64,000 nucleotides of DNA, taken from positions 62,001-126,000 of the forward strand of contig NZ_WTYM01000033.1 in the NCBI RefSeq assembly GCF_009827435.1, in the 5' to 3' direction. Origin of the DNA: Croceibacterium salegens (GTDB lineage Bacteria > Pseudomonadota > Alphaproteobacteria > Sphingomonadales > Sphingomonadaceae). The translations under genes were made by a program, and so were the position numbers. A model generated the notes under the pieces. It made no database searches. It was not told the DNA's origin and worked only from the letters and a program-made list of their open reading frames with translations. How positions within the stretch are numbered: position 1 is the stretch's first letter; each line of letters starts with the position of its first letter. Below, in pieces: positions 1 through 8,070 of this stretch.

Positions 1-79
1 AGTAGATCACGCCAAGCACGATCAGCAGCCAGAACCACTGCGACTGATAGACGAGGGCAAGTTGCGCAAGTTGGGGCAT
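1..79 (-). CDS. atpF': ATP synthase F0 subunit b' (N-terminal fragment)
   Basis: This is the start of a minus-strand gene cut by the left edge of the window. It begins with ATG at 79 and reads MPQLAQLALVYQSQWFWLLI, then continues into a hydrophobic segment. A short N-terminus followed at once by a membrane helix is what F0 b-type stator subunits look like. The position directly after atpI, atpB and atpE identifies it as the first of the two b-type genes (b') found in alphaproteobacterial F0 operons. The subunit would form half of the peripheral stalk that holds F1 against the a subunit. Only 26 residues are visible, so the assignment rests mainly on gene order. Confidence 0.8.
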   Translation of the reverse strand, partial: MPQLAQLALVYQSQWFWLLIVLGVIY

Positions 80-113
80 CGGATGGCCTTTACACGAAAA
101 TTCGCTGTCAGGA

Positions 114-135
114 CCCGGCGGCGCTTGCCGCCGGG
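114..135 (-). promoter_or_regulatory. Intercistronic hairpin between atpE and b' gene
   Basis: A perfect 9-bp stem (CCCGGCGGC / GCCGCCGGG) with a 4-nt loop lies in the 65-bp gap between the end of atpE and the b' start. No T-run follows the stem directly on the minus strand, so it is not a classical terminator. By analogy with other atp operons, such a structure could stabilise the upstream atpE message or reduce read-through, helping make many c subunits per complex. That role is inference. Confidence 0.5.
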
Positions 136-144
136 CCGGCTGGA

Positions 145-372
145 TCAGCGCGCGTAGAGGATGATCATCGCGACGGCGAACGCCATCAGGCCGAGCAGTT
201 CGGCCGCGGCGAAGCCGATGTACAGCGTACCGGTCTGGCTACCGGCAGCAGCCGGGTTGCGCAGCGCGCCCTGAAGGAACGAACCGAACACGAAGCCCAC
301 ACCGGCAGCGGCGGCGCCGACACCGATCGCCGCGATACCGGCACCGATAACCTGAGCAGAAGCGAGTTCCAT
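145..372 (-). CDS. atpE: ATP synthase F0 subunit c
   Basis: This 75-residue proteolipid forms the rotating c-ring of ATP synthase in the cytoplasmic membrane. Two hydrophobic hairpin helices are visible (about 8-33 and 50-73), joined by the polar loop containing R38-N39-P40. The second helix carries the proton-binding carboxylate E58 in AAAELLGL. The length is that of a normal alphaproteobacterial c subunit. It sits 33 bp after atpB and before the b' gene, and a hairpin follows it, in keeping with its high stoichiometry. The residues around E58 look proton-specific, with no obvious sodium-binding signature. Confidence 0.97.
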   Translation of the reverse strand: MELASAQVIGAGIAAIGVGAAAAGVGFVFGSFLQGALRNPAAAGSQTGTLYIGFAAAELLGLMAFAVAMIILYAR

Positions 373-405
373 TTTGTTAACTCCGTTGGATAAATCGTTG
401 AAAGA

Positions 406-1185
406 CTAGTGAAGATTGACCGCGTCGTTGATGTACAGCGCGGTAAGAAGGGCAAACACGAAGGCCTGGATCGCACCCACCAGCAGCTCGAGCGCGCTGA
501 CGAAGGCGACGAACAGGAAGGCGAGCAGCGAAATGCCGTAGCCCATCGGACCGCCAGCGTTCAGGCCCTGCACCACGAAGTTGCCAAACACCTCGAGGAG
601 GATGTGACCGGCGAACATGGCGATGAACGGACGCAGACCGAGGCTGAACGGGCGCACCATGAACGAGACGAACTCGATCGGCGCGATCAGCAGGGTCAGG
701 ATAAACGGCGTTCCCTTGGGCACGAACAGGCTGAAGAAGTGCAGCCCGTGCTTCCAGAAACCGACGCCGAGGACGATGGCGAAGCTGATGATCGACATCG
801 TGCCGGTCACGGTGAACTGGCTAGTGACGGTAAACGGATGCGCGCCGGGGACGATGCCGAACGGCATGGCGCCGATCCAGTTGGCGGCGAGGATGAAGAC
901 GAAGGCGGTAAACACCCACGGCAGGTACTTGCGGCCTTCGGGGCCGATAGACTGCCGGGTGACGTTTTCGAGGAAGCCGGTCAGCATCTCGACGGCCGTC
1001 TGCCAGCGGCCAGGGACCAACTGGCGCTTGGTGCCGCCCCACATGAACGCCACGATCACCGCGAGGACGATGAGCATCCACAGCGCGGAATTGGTGAACA
1101 TAAACGGCGATGCCTGCAGTTCTCCGCCGCCGAGCGACGTGATCTGGAACTGGTGCATCGGGTCGATCTTGGCGGGACCTGCCAC
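406..1185 (-). CDS. atpB: ATP synthase F0 subunit a
   Basis: This 259-residue membrane protein forms the static proton channel that faces the c-ring. Several hydrophobic helices are present. The stretch FSLGLRPFIAMFAGHILLEV holds the essential stator arginine (about R185), with the conserved AGH just after it. A proline follows the arginine pair position where leucine is more usual (SLGLRLF in many homologues), a small deviation. The start used is GTG at 1185; an in-frame ATG at 1158 would remove nine residues and is an alternative. Gene order atpI-atpB-atpE-b' supports the call. Confidence 0.97.
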   Translation of the reverse strand: MAGPAKIDPMHQFQITSLGGGELQASPFMFTNSALWMLIVLAVIVAFMWGGTKRQLVPGRWQTAVEMLTGFLENVTRQSIGPEGRKYLPWVFTAFVFILAANWIGAMPFGIVPGAHPFTVTSQFTVTGTMSIISFAIVLGVGFWKHGLHFFSLFVPKGTPFILTLLIAPIEFVSFMVRPFSLGLRPFIAMFAGHILLEVFGNFVVQGLNAGGPMGYGISLLAFLFVAFVSALELLVGAIQAFVFALLTALYINDAVNLH

Positions 1186-1212
1186 TTGGTCGTCTTTCCT
1201 GTCCTTGGGAGC

Positions 1213-1524
1213 CTATTGGCCGTTCTTGTTCATCCGCACGACGTGAATGCACGCGCCGGCGAATGCCATGAACATGAGGATGATGGTGAGCCACGGCAGG
1301 GTGCCGAGGACGTTGTCGAGCACGAGGCCGATGATAATGCCGCCGAGCGGATAGCCGACCATCGTCGAGACGACCTGCATGCCGATCGCCGGGCCCGACT
1401 TGCTCGTGCCATGCTCTTTCGCGACGCGTTCGTCTTCCGCCTTGCGCGCGGCGGCAATGCGTTCCTCAAGCGAATCGATCTTAGGATCTTCGCCGATGGG
1501 TGCGTTATCGGGATCGTTGGCCAC
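1213..1524 (-). CDS. atpI: AtpI, F0F1 ATP synthase assembly protein
   Basis: This small protein has a charged, probably coiled N-terminus (DSLEERIAAARKAEDERVAKEHG) followed by two membrane helices, the architecture of AtpI. AtpI heads the alphaproteobacterial F0 operon and assists c-ring assembly and/or magnesium supply. I chose the GTG at 1524 (103 residues) because the extra N-terminal residues reached from 1602 (RRRPGATLAANF and so on) are arginine-rich and not family-like. No strong ribosome binding site decides between them. It ends 27 bp before atpB and is the first gene of the operon, so the promoter should lie between about 1525 and 1645. Confidence 0.85.
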   Translation of the reverse strand: MANDPDNAPIGEDPKIDSLEERIAAARKAEDERVAKEHGTSKSGPAIGMQVVSTMVGYPLGGIIIGLVLDNVLGTLPWLTIILMFMAFAGACIHVVRMNKNGQ

Positions 1525-1645
1525 GATGAAGCTTTTGCCTCGCGCAGGGGTTGCAATGAAATTCGCGGCCAGAGTTGCCCCCGGCCGACGACGCGCCGCC
1601 ATTAGGGGGGCTGGCAGGCCGAGTCAACCGCGGTTGCCGCGGTGC

Positions 1646-1690
1646 AAAAACGACAGCGCCGCCTGCCGGTCAGAAGCCGGCAGGCGGCGC
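1646..1690 (-). terminator. Rho-independent terminator of the ydbH-ynbE-ydbL operon
   Basis: A perfect 14-bp GC-rich stem (arms 1656-1669 and 1677-1690, 7-nt loop) is followed on the minus strand, after about five bases, by five Ts. It lies 23 bp beyond the ydbL stop codon and upstream of atpI, so it insulates the atp operon from the operon before it. Confidence 0.85.
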
Positions 1691-1713
1691 AAGCCTATTC
1701 AATGATGTACGCC

Positions 1714-2106
1714 TTACGGACAGCGCGGATCGCGCACAGGAGGTCCGTTGCCGCGGGTCTGCCACGAACCATCGGGCGCCTGGTACTTTTCCCCCGGGGC
1801 GGTACGGGCAATTGCAAGACAACCGGCGGTGAAGGCGTATTCCTCGAGGGTAGCCGAGGCTGCTTTGGCCTTGTCGGCATAGACCGCGCGGCGCTTGATG
1901 TTGAGGTCGTCGACGAGCTGGCGCAGCGTCGCGTCCCCGGCACCGACGATCGCCAGGTAGCCATCCATCTTTTCGCCGATCTTGCCCGATGCGCGCGCCG
2001 CTTCGTAAGCCGGGTCACGCTGGGCAAAGGCCGGCCCGGCAAAGCCCGTCAGGGTCAGCGCGACCGCGGAAAGGGCCAGCGTGGCGCGATTAAAACCGGT
2101 GTGCAT
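1714..2106 (-). CDS. ydbL: YdbL family protein (DUF1318), periplasmic
   Basis: A signal peptide (to about residue 28, ending GPAFA) precedes a small soluble domain with GEKMDGYL, LVDDLNIKRRAVYAD and a TP-like GEKYQAPDGSWQTR end. These are recognisable YdbL/DUF1318 features. In E. coli YdbL is a small periplasmic partner thought to modulate assembly of the YdbH-YnbE intermembrane bridge. The start is ATG at 2106, which has a GGAG six bases upstream; an ATG at 2118 overlapping the ynbE stop (TGATG) would add four residues. It is the last gene of the ydbH-ynbE-ydbL operon and is followed by a terminator. Confidence 0.85.
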   Translation of the reverse strand: MHTGFNRATLALSAVALTLTGFAGPAFAQRDPAYEAARASGKIGEKMDGYLAIVGAGDATLRQLVDDLNIKRRAVYADKAKAASATLEEYAFTAGCLAIARTAPGEKYQAPDGSWQTRGNGPPVRDPRCP

Positions 2107-2117
2107 GCCATTCTCCA

Positions 2118-2312
2118 TCAAAAGATGTCCGCATTCTCGTCGATCGTGTTCCCGGCGTCTTCGGCCAGGCGATAGATAACTTCCTGCTTGATGTTGATGT
2201 TGAGCTCAATGACGATAGGCTCGCTCGGTGCGTTGACCGAGATACAGCCGCCCGTCAGCATCGAGCCCAGCACCACCATCGCCGCAGTGCATGTCCGCAA
2301 ACCCCCGTACAT
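2118..2312 (-). CDS. ynbE: YnbE family outer-membrane lipoprotein
   Basis: This short lipoprotein has the lipobox LTGGC (Cys23 from the start used) followed by the family sequence of alternating hydrophobics IVIELNINIKQEVIYRL. In E. coli YnbE is an outer-membrane lipoprotein that extends the beta-groove of YdbH across the periplasm. From ATG 2312 the protein is 64 residues, close to the roughly 61 residues of E. coli YnbE. An in-frame ATG at 2363 overlaps the ydbH stop as ATGA and would give a longer n-region; translation may start there through coupling. The gene overlaps ydbL at the other end. Confidence 0.85.
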   Translation of the reverse strand: MYGGLRTCTAAMVVLGSMLTGGCISVNAPSEPIVIELNINIKQEVIYRLAEDAGNTIDENADIF

Positions 2313-2359
2313 CGGTGGCTTATGCGCCGGACAGGCACCTTTGGTCAAATACACGGCTA

Positions 2360-5300
2360 TCATGGGGTTACCTCGCTTTCGCGGCGCTGAATGGGCGGTT
2401 CATTGGCGGTCTGGTTGCCGGGCGGCGGCGCCGGCATCGGTGGATTCGCGGGCGGGCGTCTAATGACATTGCCGTCCTTGTCGAGCAGCCCGACGCTGGC
2501 ATCGCGCGGGTCCTTCACGGCCGAGGGGTCATAAAGCGACTTCAGGTTCGAGAGCAGCTGGTAGAACGAGGCGCGGATATTGACCACGAAGCGGATCGGC
2601 AGGTTGCCGAGCCTGCGGGTGATGAAGTTCTTCTTCGCGCCCTCGCCCTGCCGCACGCCCTCGAAGCGGACCTGGGTGACGATCTCGCCAGTTAGCGGCC
2701 CGTTCATGACCACGGTCATGTGGTCGTAGTCGAGAGACTTGAGCGCATCGAAGGCGAAATTGGCAATCGCCCCCATGTCCTCGTAGGTCAGCGCGCCAAC
2801 GTAGGAGACGTTGCCGGGCCCGCGCGCAGCCAGCTCCCCGTTGACGATGCGGCCGTTGCCCTCGGTATCGAACACCAGCGGCAGGCTGCCATCGAACACG
2901 CCGTCGGCGCTGATATTGCTGAGGTCCATGCGCTGGACGAACTGCGAAGCCTCGAGCCCCTTGATGTCGAGAACGTAAGTCCGCTCCTCCGAAACGCCGA
3001 TGTTGAGCGCCACCGGGCGCAGGGTCAGCGTGCCGCCCATGAACGGCCAGGTGCCGCCGGTGACCGCCAGGACTTCGCCGTTCCTGACCTCGATGCCGAT
3101 TTCGCCGTCGTATACCTCGATTCCGGGGTTGATCGCCTTGATCTTGAAGCGCTGGTCGGGCGCCGTCGTCAGGCCGAGCAGGTCGGTGAAGCGGACCGTG
3201 CCCGAAGCGCCGGTCACCGGGCCGAAGGCGGCCGCGAAATCGAGCGAATCGCTGCTAAAGCTGCCCGCGCTGGTGACGCCCAGCTCGTCCCAGTCGATCC
3301 GGCCCAAACCGGTGACCGTTCCGTTGACATTGGCCACCACGCCGAGCGCGAGATGGCTCAGTGCCTCGGGCTGCAATCCGCTGTCGAAGACGATGCCCGG
3401 CACGGCGAGGTCGGCGAAACCGCGCCCGGTGCCAAGGTCGTGGTGGATCGAGGCTATGGTGACCGTGCGACCCGACGCCGGTTCGCGCATTTCGGCGTTG
3501 GCGAGGATAACGTTGTTTTCGAGCGACAACGTCGCATCGCGCGAAACGAGCGGTTCGAAGCGCGCCTCCTTCTGGCGGTCGATCAGGCGGAACGCGCCGT
3601 CGGAGATACGCAGGACACCGCCCGAATAGGACCAGTTGCCGCTGGCATCGAGCAGGTCGAGCGGAACGGCGAACAGCTTTACGTCGGTGCCGTCGAAGCT
3701 TCCCGAGGCCCCCTTGCCGACATTGGCAGAAAGGTTGCTCAGCGCGAAGGTCGAGGCCGTATCGCGCGGCCCAAGCGAGACGCGCACGCTGCGCGCGGCG
3801 ATGGTGCCCGGATAGGCGATGCCGACCGGGCCGCTGGCGATCGCAATCGGGGTCTGTCCGAGCCGGCCGCTGACGTCGAGCGACGGCGCGCCCGCGGCGA
3901 TCTTTAGTCCTCGTCCGTCGTATCGCACTATCGGCTGACCACGCGCGGGGCACAGCTTCAGGCTGCGCCGGTCGAGTTCAAGGTTGGCGAAGCGCAGCGC
4001 GGCAAAGCGCAGGTCGGTGCAATCGCGCCACAGCGCCAGCCCTCCGGCGGACGACCAGTTACCATTGAGCGGAACCTCGAGATCGCGGGCAAAGCCTCCA
4101 GGCAGCTCGCCGCTCATCAGCGCGCGACCCGCGAAGCCGACCTTGTCGTCGCTCGAAACCAGCGACAGTCCGGGAATCGCCAGCTTGCCTCCCTCGGCGG
4201 AATACTCGGCCATGGTCAGGCGCGCGGCGAAGTCGGACCCGCCCCGGCGTTCGATGCGACCCTCGATCCGCGGCATCTCGTGCCCGCCGGTCGAGAAGTT
4301 GCCCGCGATGCGGGGAGTGCCGTCACCCGATGCACCGTACTGGAGGCGCGAGACGGCCAGCACCTTTTCGCCGGTGCCGCCGCTGACCTGCGCCTCCGGG
4401 ATGACGACGGCGAGCACGTCGCCGGTGCGGCGCACTTCGGCCAGCCCCGACAGCGTGCTGCCCTGAGCCTCGCGCTGGATCGCGCCGCGCAGCTTGCGCA
4501 GCAAGGCGGCAGCGAATGTCTCGTTCGCACCCTTGGCCATGTCGGCGAGCGTCTTGTCGAGCGCCGATCCGGGCTTGATGCCGCTCCCGGCAAATTCGCC
4601 GTCCACGCGCACCCAGTCGAACCTGTCGCCGGCGCGCACCGTACCCTTGGCCGTAAAGGCCGCCAGGCTGGCCTGCGGATGGTTCACGTTCTCGGTCCCG
4701 ACATCGTAGCTCGCGGTCAGTTCGGCATCGCGGAAGATTGCCTTGCCCTTGAGGACCAGCGATTCGAGCGTGACGGCAGCGAGCTTTGCGCCGTGTGTCT
4801 GGCCGATCAGGCCTGCTTCGATCCCGGCCATATCGCGGTCGAGGCGCAGGTCAGCGCTGATGGCCGTCTCGGCGAGGTCCACGCCAGCATCGACGCAAGT
4901 CAGCCCGGCGAGGCGTAGCGGCCCCTGGAACTGGGGCCGTTCGGCATCGATACCGATGCTTCCGTAGAGAGTGGCCCTGCTCGCGTCGCACCCCGCGCCC
5001 GCCAGTCTCGGTGCGGTTGCTGCCAACTTGCCGGAAAAGCCGCCGCGCAGGTGGCCCTTCCCCTCCGCCTTCATGCCGATGGGTCCGAATTCGCTCTCCA
5101 GCAGCGCACGCCCGTCGACGAGGTCGAGCGTCATGTTGGGGAATTCGAACGGCTCGGTGGACCCGCTGAAGACCAGCGGGTCGAGTGCGCCGAAACTCAG
5201 CTTGCCGCCGTAGTAGGTGCCGAACAGCCGGGGCCTGACCAACTTCAGGCTGGCGACACCCGGAAGGCCGAGGCGGTAGCGGATCACGACTTCAGCGCGT

Positions 5301-5578
5301 TCGACCGTAAGGTCCGGCCTGGTCGGGTCGCCGATGATTATGTTTTTCAGCACCTGCCTCCGCCCGCCGATGCGCTCAACCTCGTAGGTCGCCTGCACGC
5401 CCTTGCTCGCCAGCGCCGAGGCAATGACGTTATCGGCGATGTCCTTGCGCTGGACCCAAAATGCTATGAACGCGAGCGTTAGGATCAGCAGGAACGGAAA
5501 GATAATCCAGCGCCGCCAGAACGAGCGCCGGGGTCCCGGCTCGCCCGGGTCGGGGGAGGTCGCAGCGTCCTCGGCCAT
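2360..5578 (-). CDS. ydbH: YdbH family AsmA-like intermembrane phospholipid transport protein
   Basis: This protein of about 1072 residues has one N-terminal membrane anchor (WIIFPFLLILTLAFIAFWV, about residues 20-40). A long periplasmic region rich in short beta-strands follows, and the C-terminal part resembles YdbH (GDLAARGPGNVSY-like segment near residue 920, then VRFEGVRQGEGAKKNFITRRLGNLPIRFVVNI). The C-terminus is disordered and proline-rich. YdbH, TamB and YhdP are the redundant E. coli AsmA-like proteins that move phospholipid to the outer membrane. The assignment is strengthened by ynbE and ydbL immediately downstream with overlapping starts, the same order as in enterobacteria. The start at ATG 5578 is preferred; an in-frame start at 5614 is possible. 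Confidence 0.88.
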   Translation of the reverse strand: MAEDAATSPDPGEPGPRRSFWRRWIIFPFLLILTLAFIAFWVQRKDIADNVIASALASKGVQATYEVERIGGRRQVLKNIIIGDPTRPDLTVERAEVVIRYRLGLPGVASLKLVRPRLFGTYYGGKLSFGALDPLVFSGSTEPFEFPNMTLDLVDGRALLESEFGPIGMKAEGKGHLRGGFSGKLAATAPRLAGAGCDASRATLYGSIGIDAERPQFQGPLRLAGLTCVDAGVDLAETAISADLRLDRDMAGIEAGLIGQTHGAKLAAVTLESLVLKGKAIFRDAELTASYDVGTENVNHPQASLAAFTAKGTVRAGDRFDWVRVDGEFAGSGIKPGSALDKTLADMAKGANETFAAALLRKLRGAIQREAQGSTLSGLAEVRRTGDVLAVVIPEAQVSGGTGEKVLAVSRLQYGASGDGTPRIAGNFSTGGHEMPRIEGRIERRGGSDFAARLTMAEYSAEGGKLAIPGLSLVSSDDKVGFAGRALMSGELPGGFARDLEVPLNGNWSSAGGLALWRDCTDLRFAALRFANLELDRRSLKLCPARGQPIVRYDGRGLKIAAGAPSLDVSGRLGQTPIAIASGPVGIAYPGTIAARSVRVSLGPRDTASTFALSNLSANVGKGASGSFDGTDVKLFAVPLDLLDASGNWSYSGGVLRISDGAFRLIDRQKEARFEPLVSRDATLSLENNVILANAEMREPASGRTVTIASIHHDLGTGRGFADLAVPGIVFDSGLQPEALSHLALGVVANVNGTVTGLGRIDWDELGVTSAGSFSSDSLDFAAAFGPVTGASGTVRFTDLLGLTTAPDQRFKIKAINPGIEVYDGEIGIEVRNGEVLAVTGGTWPFMGGTLTLRPVALNIGVSEERTYVLDIKGLEASQFVQRMDLSNISADGVFDGSLPLVFDTEGNGRIVNGELAARGPGNVSYVGALTYEDMGAIANFAFDALKSLDYDHMTVVMNGPLTGEIVTQVRFEGVRQGEGAKKNFITRRLGNLPIRFVVNIRASFYQLLSNLKSLYDPSAVKDPRDASVGLLDKDGNVIRRPPANPPMPAPPPGNQTANEPPIQRRESEVTP

Positions 5579-5643
5579 TGCCGCACACTTGCGCGAGGCG
5601 CGTGGTAAAGGCAATGCGGCATTCGCACGGGGAAAGGGTCGGC

Positions 5644-6351
5644 GTGTCGCGAAATCAGCCGGAATCAGTCACTAAGACTGCGCATGATGGTGCCGGGCAT
5701 CGCGCCAGGCTGCGCCAGCGGCTGCTCGACGGCGGGTCCGAGGCGCTGGCCGATTACGAAGTGCTCGAATACCTGCTTTTCGCCGCCATCCCGCGCGGCG
5801 ACACCAAGCCGGCGGCCAAGGCGCTGCTCGCCCGGTTCGGCTCGCTCGCCGGGGTGCTGAAGGCCGATCACCATGCGCTTGCCGAGGTGGACGGCGTGGG
5901 CGAATCCAGCGCCGCCGCGCTCAAGGCCGTGGCGTTCGCCGCGCGGAGAATGGCGCGCTCCAAGGTGCGCGAGAAGACTGTGCTGGGCAGTTGGCAGGCG
6001 CTGCTCGACTATCTGACGATCGACATGGCGCACCTGACGATCGAGCGGGTGCGGATCCTCTATCTCGATGCGCGCAACCGCCTGATCCTCGACCACCTGG
6101 CGCAGGAAGGCACCATCGACGAAGCGGCGATCCATCCGCGCGAGGTGGTCAAGAAGGGCCTCGAAGTCGGGGCCAGCGCGCTGATCCTCGTCCACAACCA
6201 CCCGAGCGGCAATCCCGAGCCAAGCCGCGCCGACATTCAGATCACCCAGCGCATTGCCGAGGCAGGGAGGCTGCTCGGCATCGTCGTCCACGACCACGTG
6301 ATCATCGGCAGTGAGGGGCACACCAGCCTCAGGGCCAAGGGCCTTATCTAG
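5644..6351 (+). CDS. radC: RadC family protein (JAB/MPN metalloprotease-like domain)
   Basis: An N-terminal helix-hairpin-helix region (GSLAGVLKADHHALAEVDGVG) is followed by a JAB/MPN domain with the complete zinc motif HNHPSGNPEPSRAD (about residues 182-196). RadC proteins are widespread; despite the name, a DNA-repair role is not established, and JAB metallopeptidase or DNA-processing activity is assumed from structure. The start chosen is GTG at 5644, preceded by GGGGAAAGGG; a GTG at 5638 or ATG at 5614 are alternatives. It is divergent from ydbH (65 bp between starts) and its stop codon shares a CTAG palindrome with the converging phosphatase gene. Confidence 0.9.
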   Translation: MSRNQPESVTKTAHDGAGHRARLRQRLLDGGSEALADYEVLEYLLFAAIPRGDTKPAAKALLARFGSLAGVLKADHHALAEVDGVGESSAAALKAVAFAARRMARSKVREKTVLGSWQALLDYLTIDMAHLTIERVRILYLDARNRLILDHLAQEGTIDEAAIHPREVVKKGLEVGASALILVHNHPSGNPEPSRADIQITQRIAEAGRLLGIVVHDHVIIGSEGHTSLRAKGLI

Positions 6352-7994
6352 GGATCGCAGGTCGTCCCCGGCCCGGCGTCGAGGTCGAGGCAGCGGCCGT
6401 CGATCTCGCCGGCAGGTATAGCCACCTCTGCCAGCGCCGCCAGCGTCGGCACGATATCCACGGTGCGCACCGCGAGCGGTTGTTCGAACCCGGACATGCC
6501 CTTGCGCCAGAACAGGATCGGCACGCGGCGGTCGACGTCCCACGGCGACCCATGCGTCGCGACCGAGGCTTTCACCGGGCGTGCAATCGACGAGACGCTC
6601 GACTTCAGCAGCACGACGAAATCGCCCGAGTGAGGCGCGTAGTACGATGCGCGTGCCCGGTCTTCGAGCGTCCACTCGTCGACCGGCCCGGTCGGCACCG
6701 GACGGGCGGCCAGTTCGGCTGCATCGAACACCGCCGCAACCTGCGAGGAAGCCCTGAACTTTGCGATGGCCGCCGCCTTCACCTTCGCCTGCACATCGGC
6801 GGGCAGCGCCCGATTGACGTAGTAGTCGCCGGTCGGACCACCGAGCAGCGGAGCTGGAAGCGTGGCATCCAGCCCCAGCTCGGCAGCGACGGCGGATCCG
6901 GCATCGCGGGCGCTGAGCCCGGGATCCCTGCGGCTCGCCGTCGGATCGCCCTGCATGACGATGCGCTCCGGCAGGTCCTGCCCGCCATGGTCGGCGGTCA
7001 GCACCACGGCATAGTCGATGCTCCTGGCGTCGAGGAAATCGAACATGCCGGCAAGCGAGCGGTCGAGCGCTTCCTGCTGGATACACATTTCGACGCCCTG
7101 CGTGCCGTAGGCGTGGCCGATGTAGTCGTTGGCCGAAAGGCTCAGGCTCAGCACGTCGGTTGCCGCGCCCTGCCCCAGCCGCATCGTATCGACGAGCTTC
7201 TCGGCCACCTCGATGGTCCAGCGGTCGAACGCAGGGCTGGTCTTGAAGTTCTCGTCATTGCCGCCCGGCCGCGCGAAATGCCCCGTGCCGACCGAAAGGA
7301 CATCGTTCACCGGGATCGCCCGTTCGAGATCGCGACACCACTCCGGCACCGCCACGTCCTCCGTGGGAGCGGCGAACTCGAGGGCGAGACGGGCGTTGAC
7401 CTCAGCTACGACCGGATCGACCGGCTTGCCGGGCAGCGTCACGAACTGGCCCTTCTTCCAGAAATAGGCTGCGTCGATCGCCTTGCCGCCCATCATCAGC
7501 GCGGCGCGATCCTTGCCCGATACGGCGACATTGCGCGATGCAGGCTCGACTCCGTGGATGCGTTCGCCGAGCGTCGGCACCAGCAGGTGCTGAGAGGATT
7601 CGACGTAGCGCGAGTGATCGGTCCCCGGAGCGCTCTCGTCCTCGGCGCAGTAGACCTCCTTGTCCGCGCGGGCGATGCCCTGGTCGATCCAATAGTTGCC
7701 GACGATTCCGCTGCGCGCCGGGTTCGCCCCGGTCATGATCGCCGCATGGCCCGGGCAGGTCTCGGTCGCGGAATGGCCGTGGTAGCCCGAAGGAAACACC
7801 GCCCCCTCGGTCAGCCGCTTGAGGCCCCCGGTGTAGTGCTCGCGGTACTGCGCGAATTCGGCGGCGGAGAACTGGTCGACGACAATGGCGACGATCAGCT
7901 TGGGCGGATCGCCCTCATCGCCAAGCGCCGGACCTGTTGCCAGTAGGCCAATTGAAGCCAGCGCCGAGGCGGCAAGCTTGCGTAAGAAGGCCAA
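6348..7994 (-). CDS. pafA: PafA-like alkaline phosphatase (secreted)
   Basis: This 548-residue member of the alkaline phosphatase superfamily has a signal peptide (about 1-25). Metal ligands and nucleophile are recognisable: D40 in IVVDQ, Thr79 in SATETCPGH, the SANDYIGH aspartate/histidine pair, TADHGG, and a C-terminal THGSPW histidine. N100, K161 and R163 match the positions known as N100, K162 and R164 in Elizabethkingia PafA, which favour phosphate monoesters over diesters. The likely role is phosphate scavenging from organic phosphomonoesters in the periplasm or outside. The start is TTG at 7994 with GGAGGG eight bases upstream. No Pho box was identified. Confidence 0.88.
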   Translation of the reverse strand: MAFLRKLAASALASIGLLATGPALGDEGDPPKLIVAIVVDQFSAAEFAQYREHYTGGLKRLTEGAVFPSGYHGHSATETCPGHAAIMTGANPARSGIVGNYWIDQGIARADKEVYCAEDESAPGTDHSRYVESSQHLLVPTLGERIHGVEPASRNVAVSGKDRAALMMGGKAIDAAYFWKKGQFVTLPGKPVDPVVAEVNARLALEFAAPTEDVAVPEWCRDLERAIPVNDVLSVGTGHFARPGGNDENFKTSPAFDRWTIEVAEKLVDTMRLGQGAATDVLSLSLSANDYIGHAYGTQGVEMCIQQEALDRSLAGMFDFLDARSIDYAVVLTADHGGQDLPERIVMQGDPTASRRDPGLSARDAGSAVAAELGLDATLPAPLLGGPTGDYYVNRALPADVQAKVKAAAIAKFRASSQVAAVFDAAELAARPVPTGPVDEWTLEDRARASYYAPHSGDFVVLLKSSVSSIARPVKASVATHGSPWDVDRRVPILFWRKGMSGFEQPLAVRTVDIVPTLAALAEVAIPAGEIDGRCLDLDAGPGTTCDP

Positions 7995-8070
7995 GAATCA
8001 AACCCTCCGAATGCGACGGTGCCGCAGCCGATAACCGAGATTTCGAGCACTTGTGTGACAGGCGATTAGC

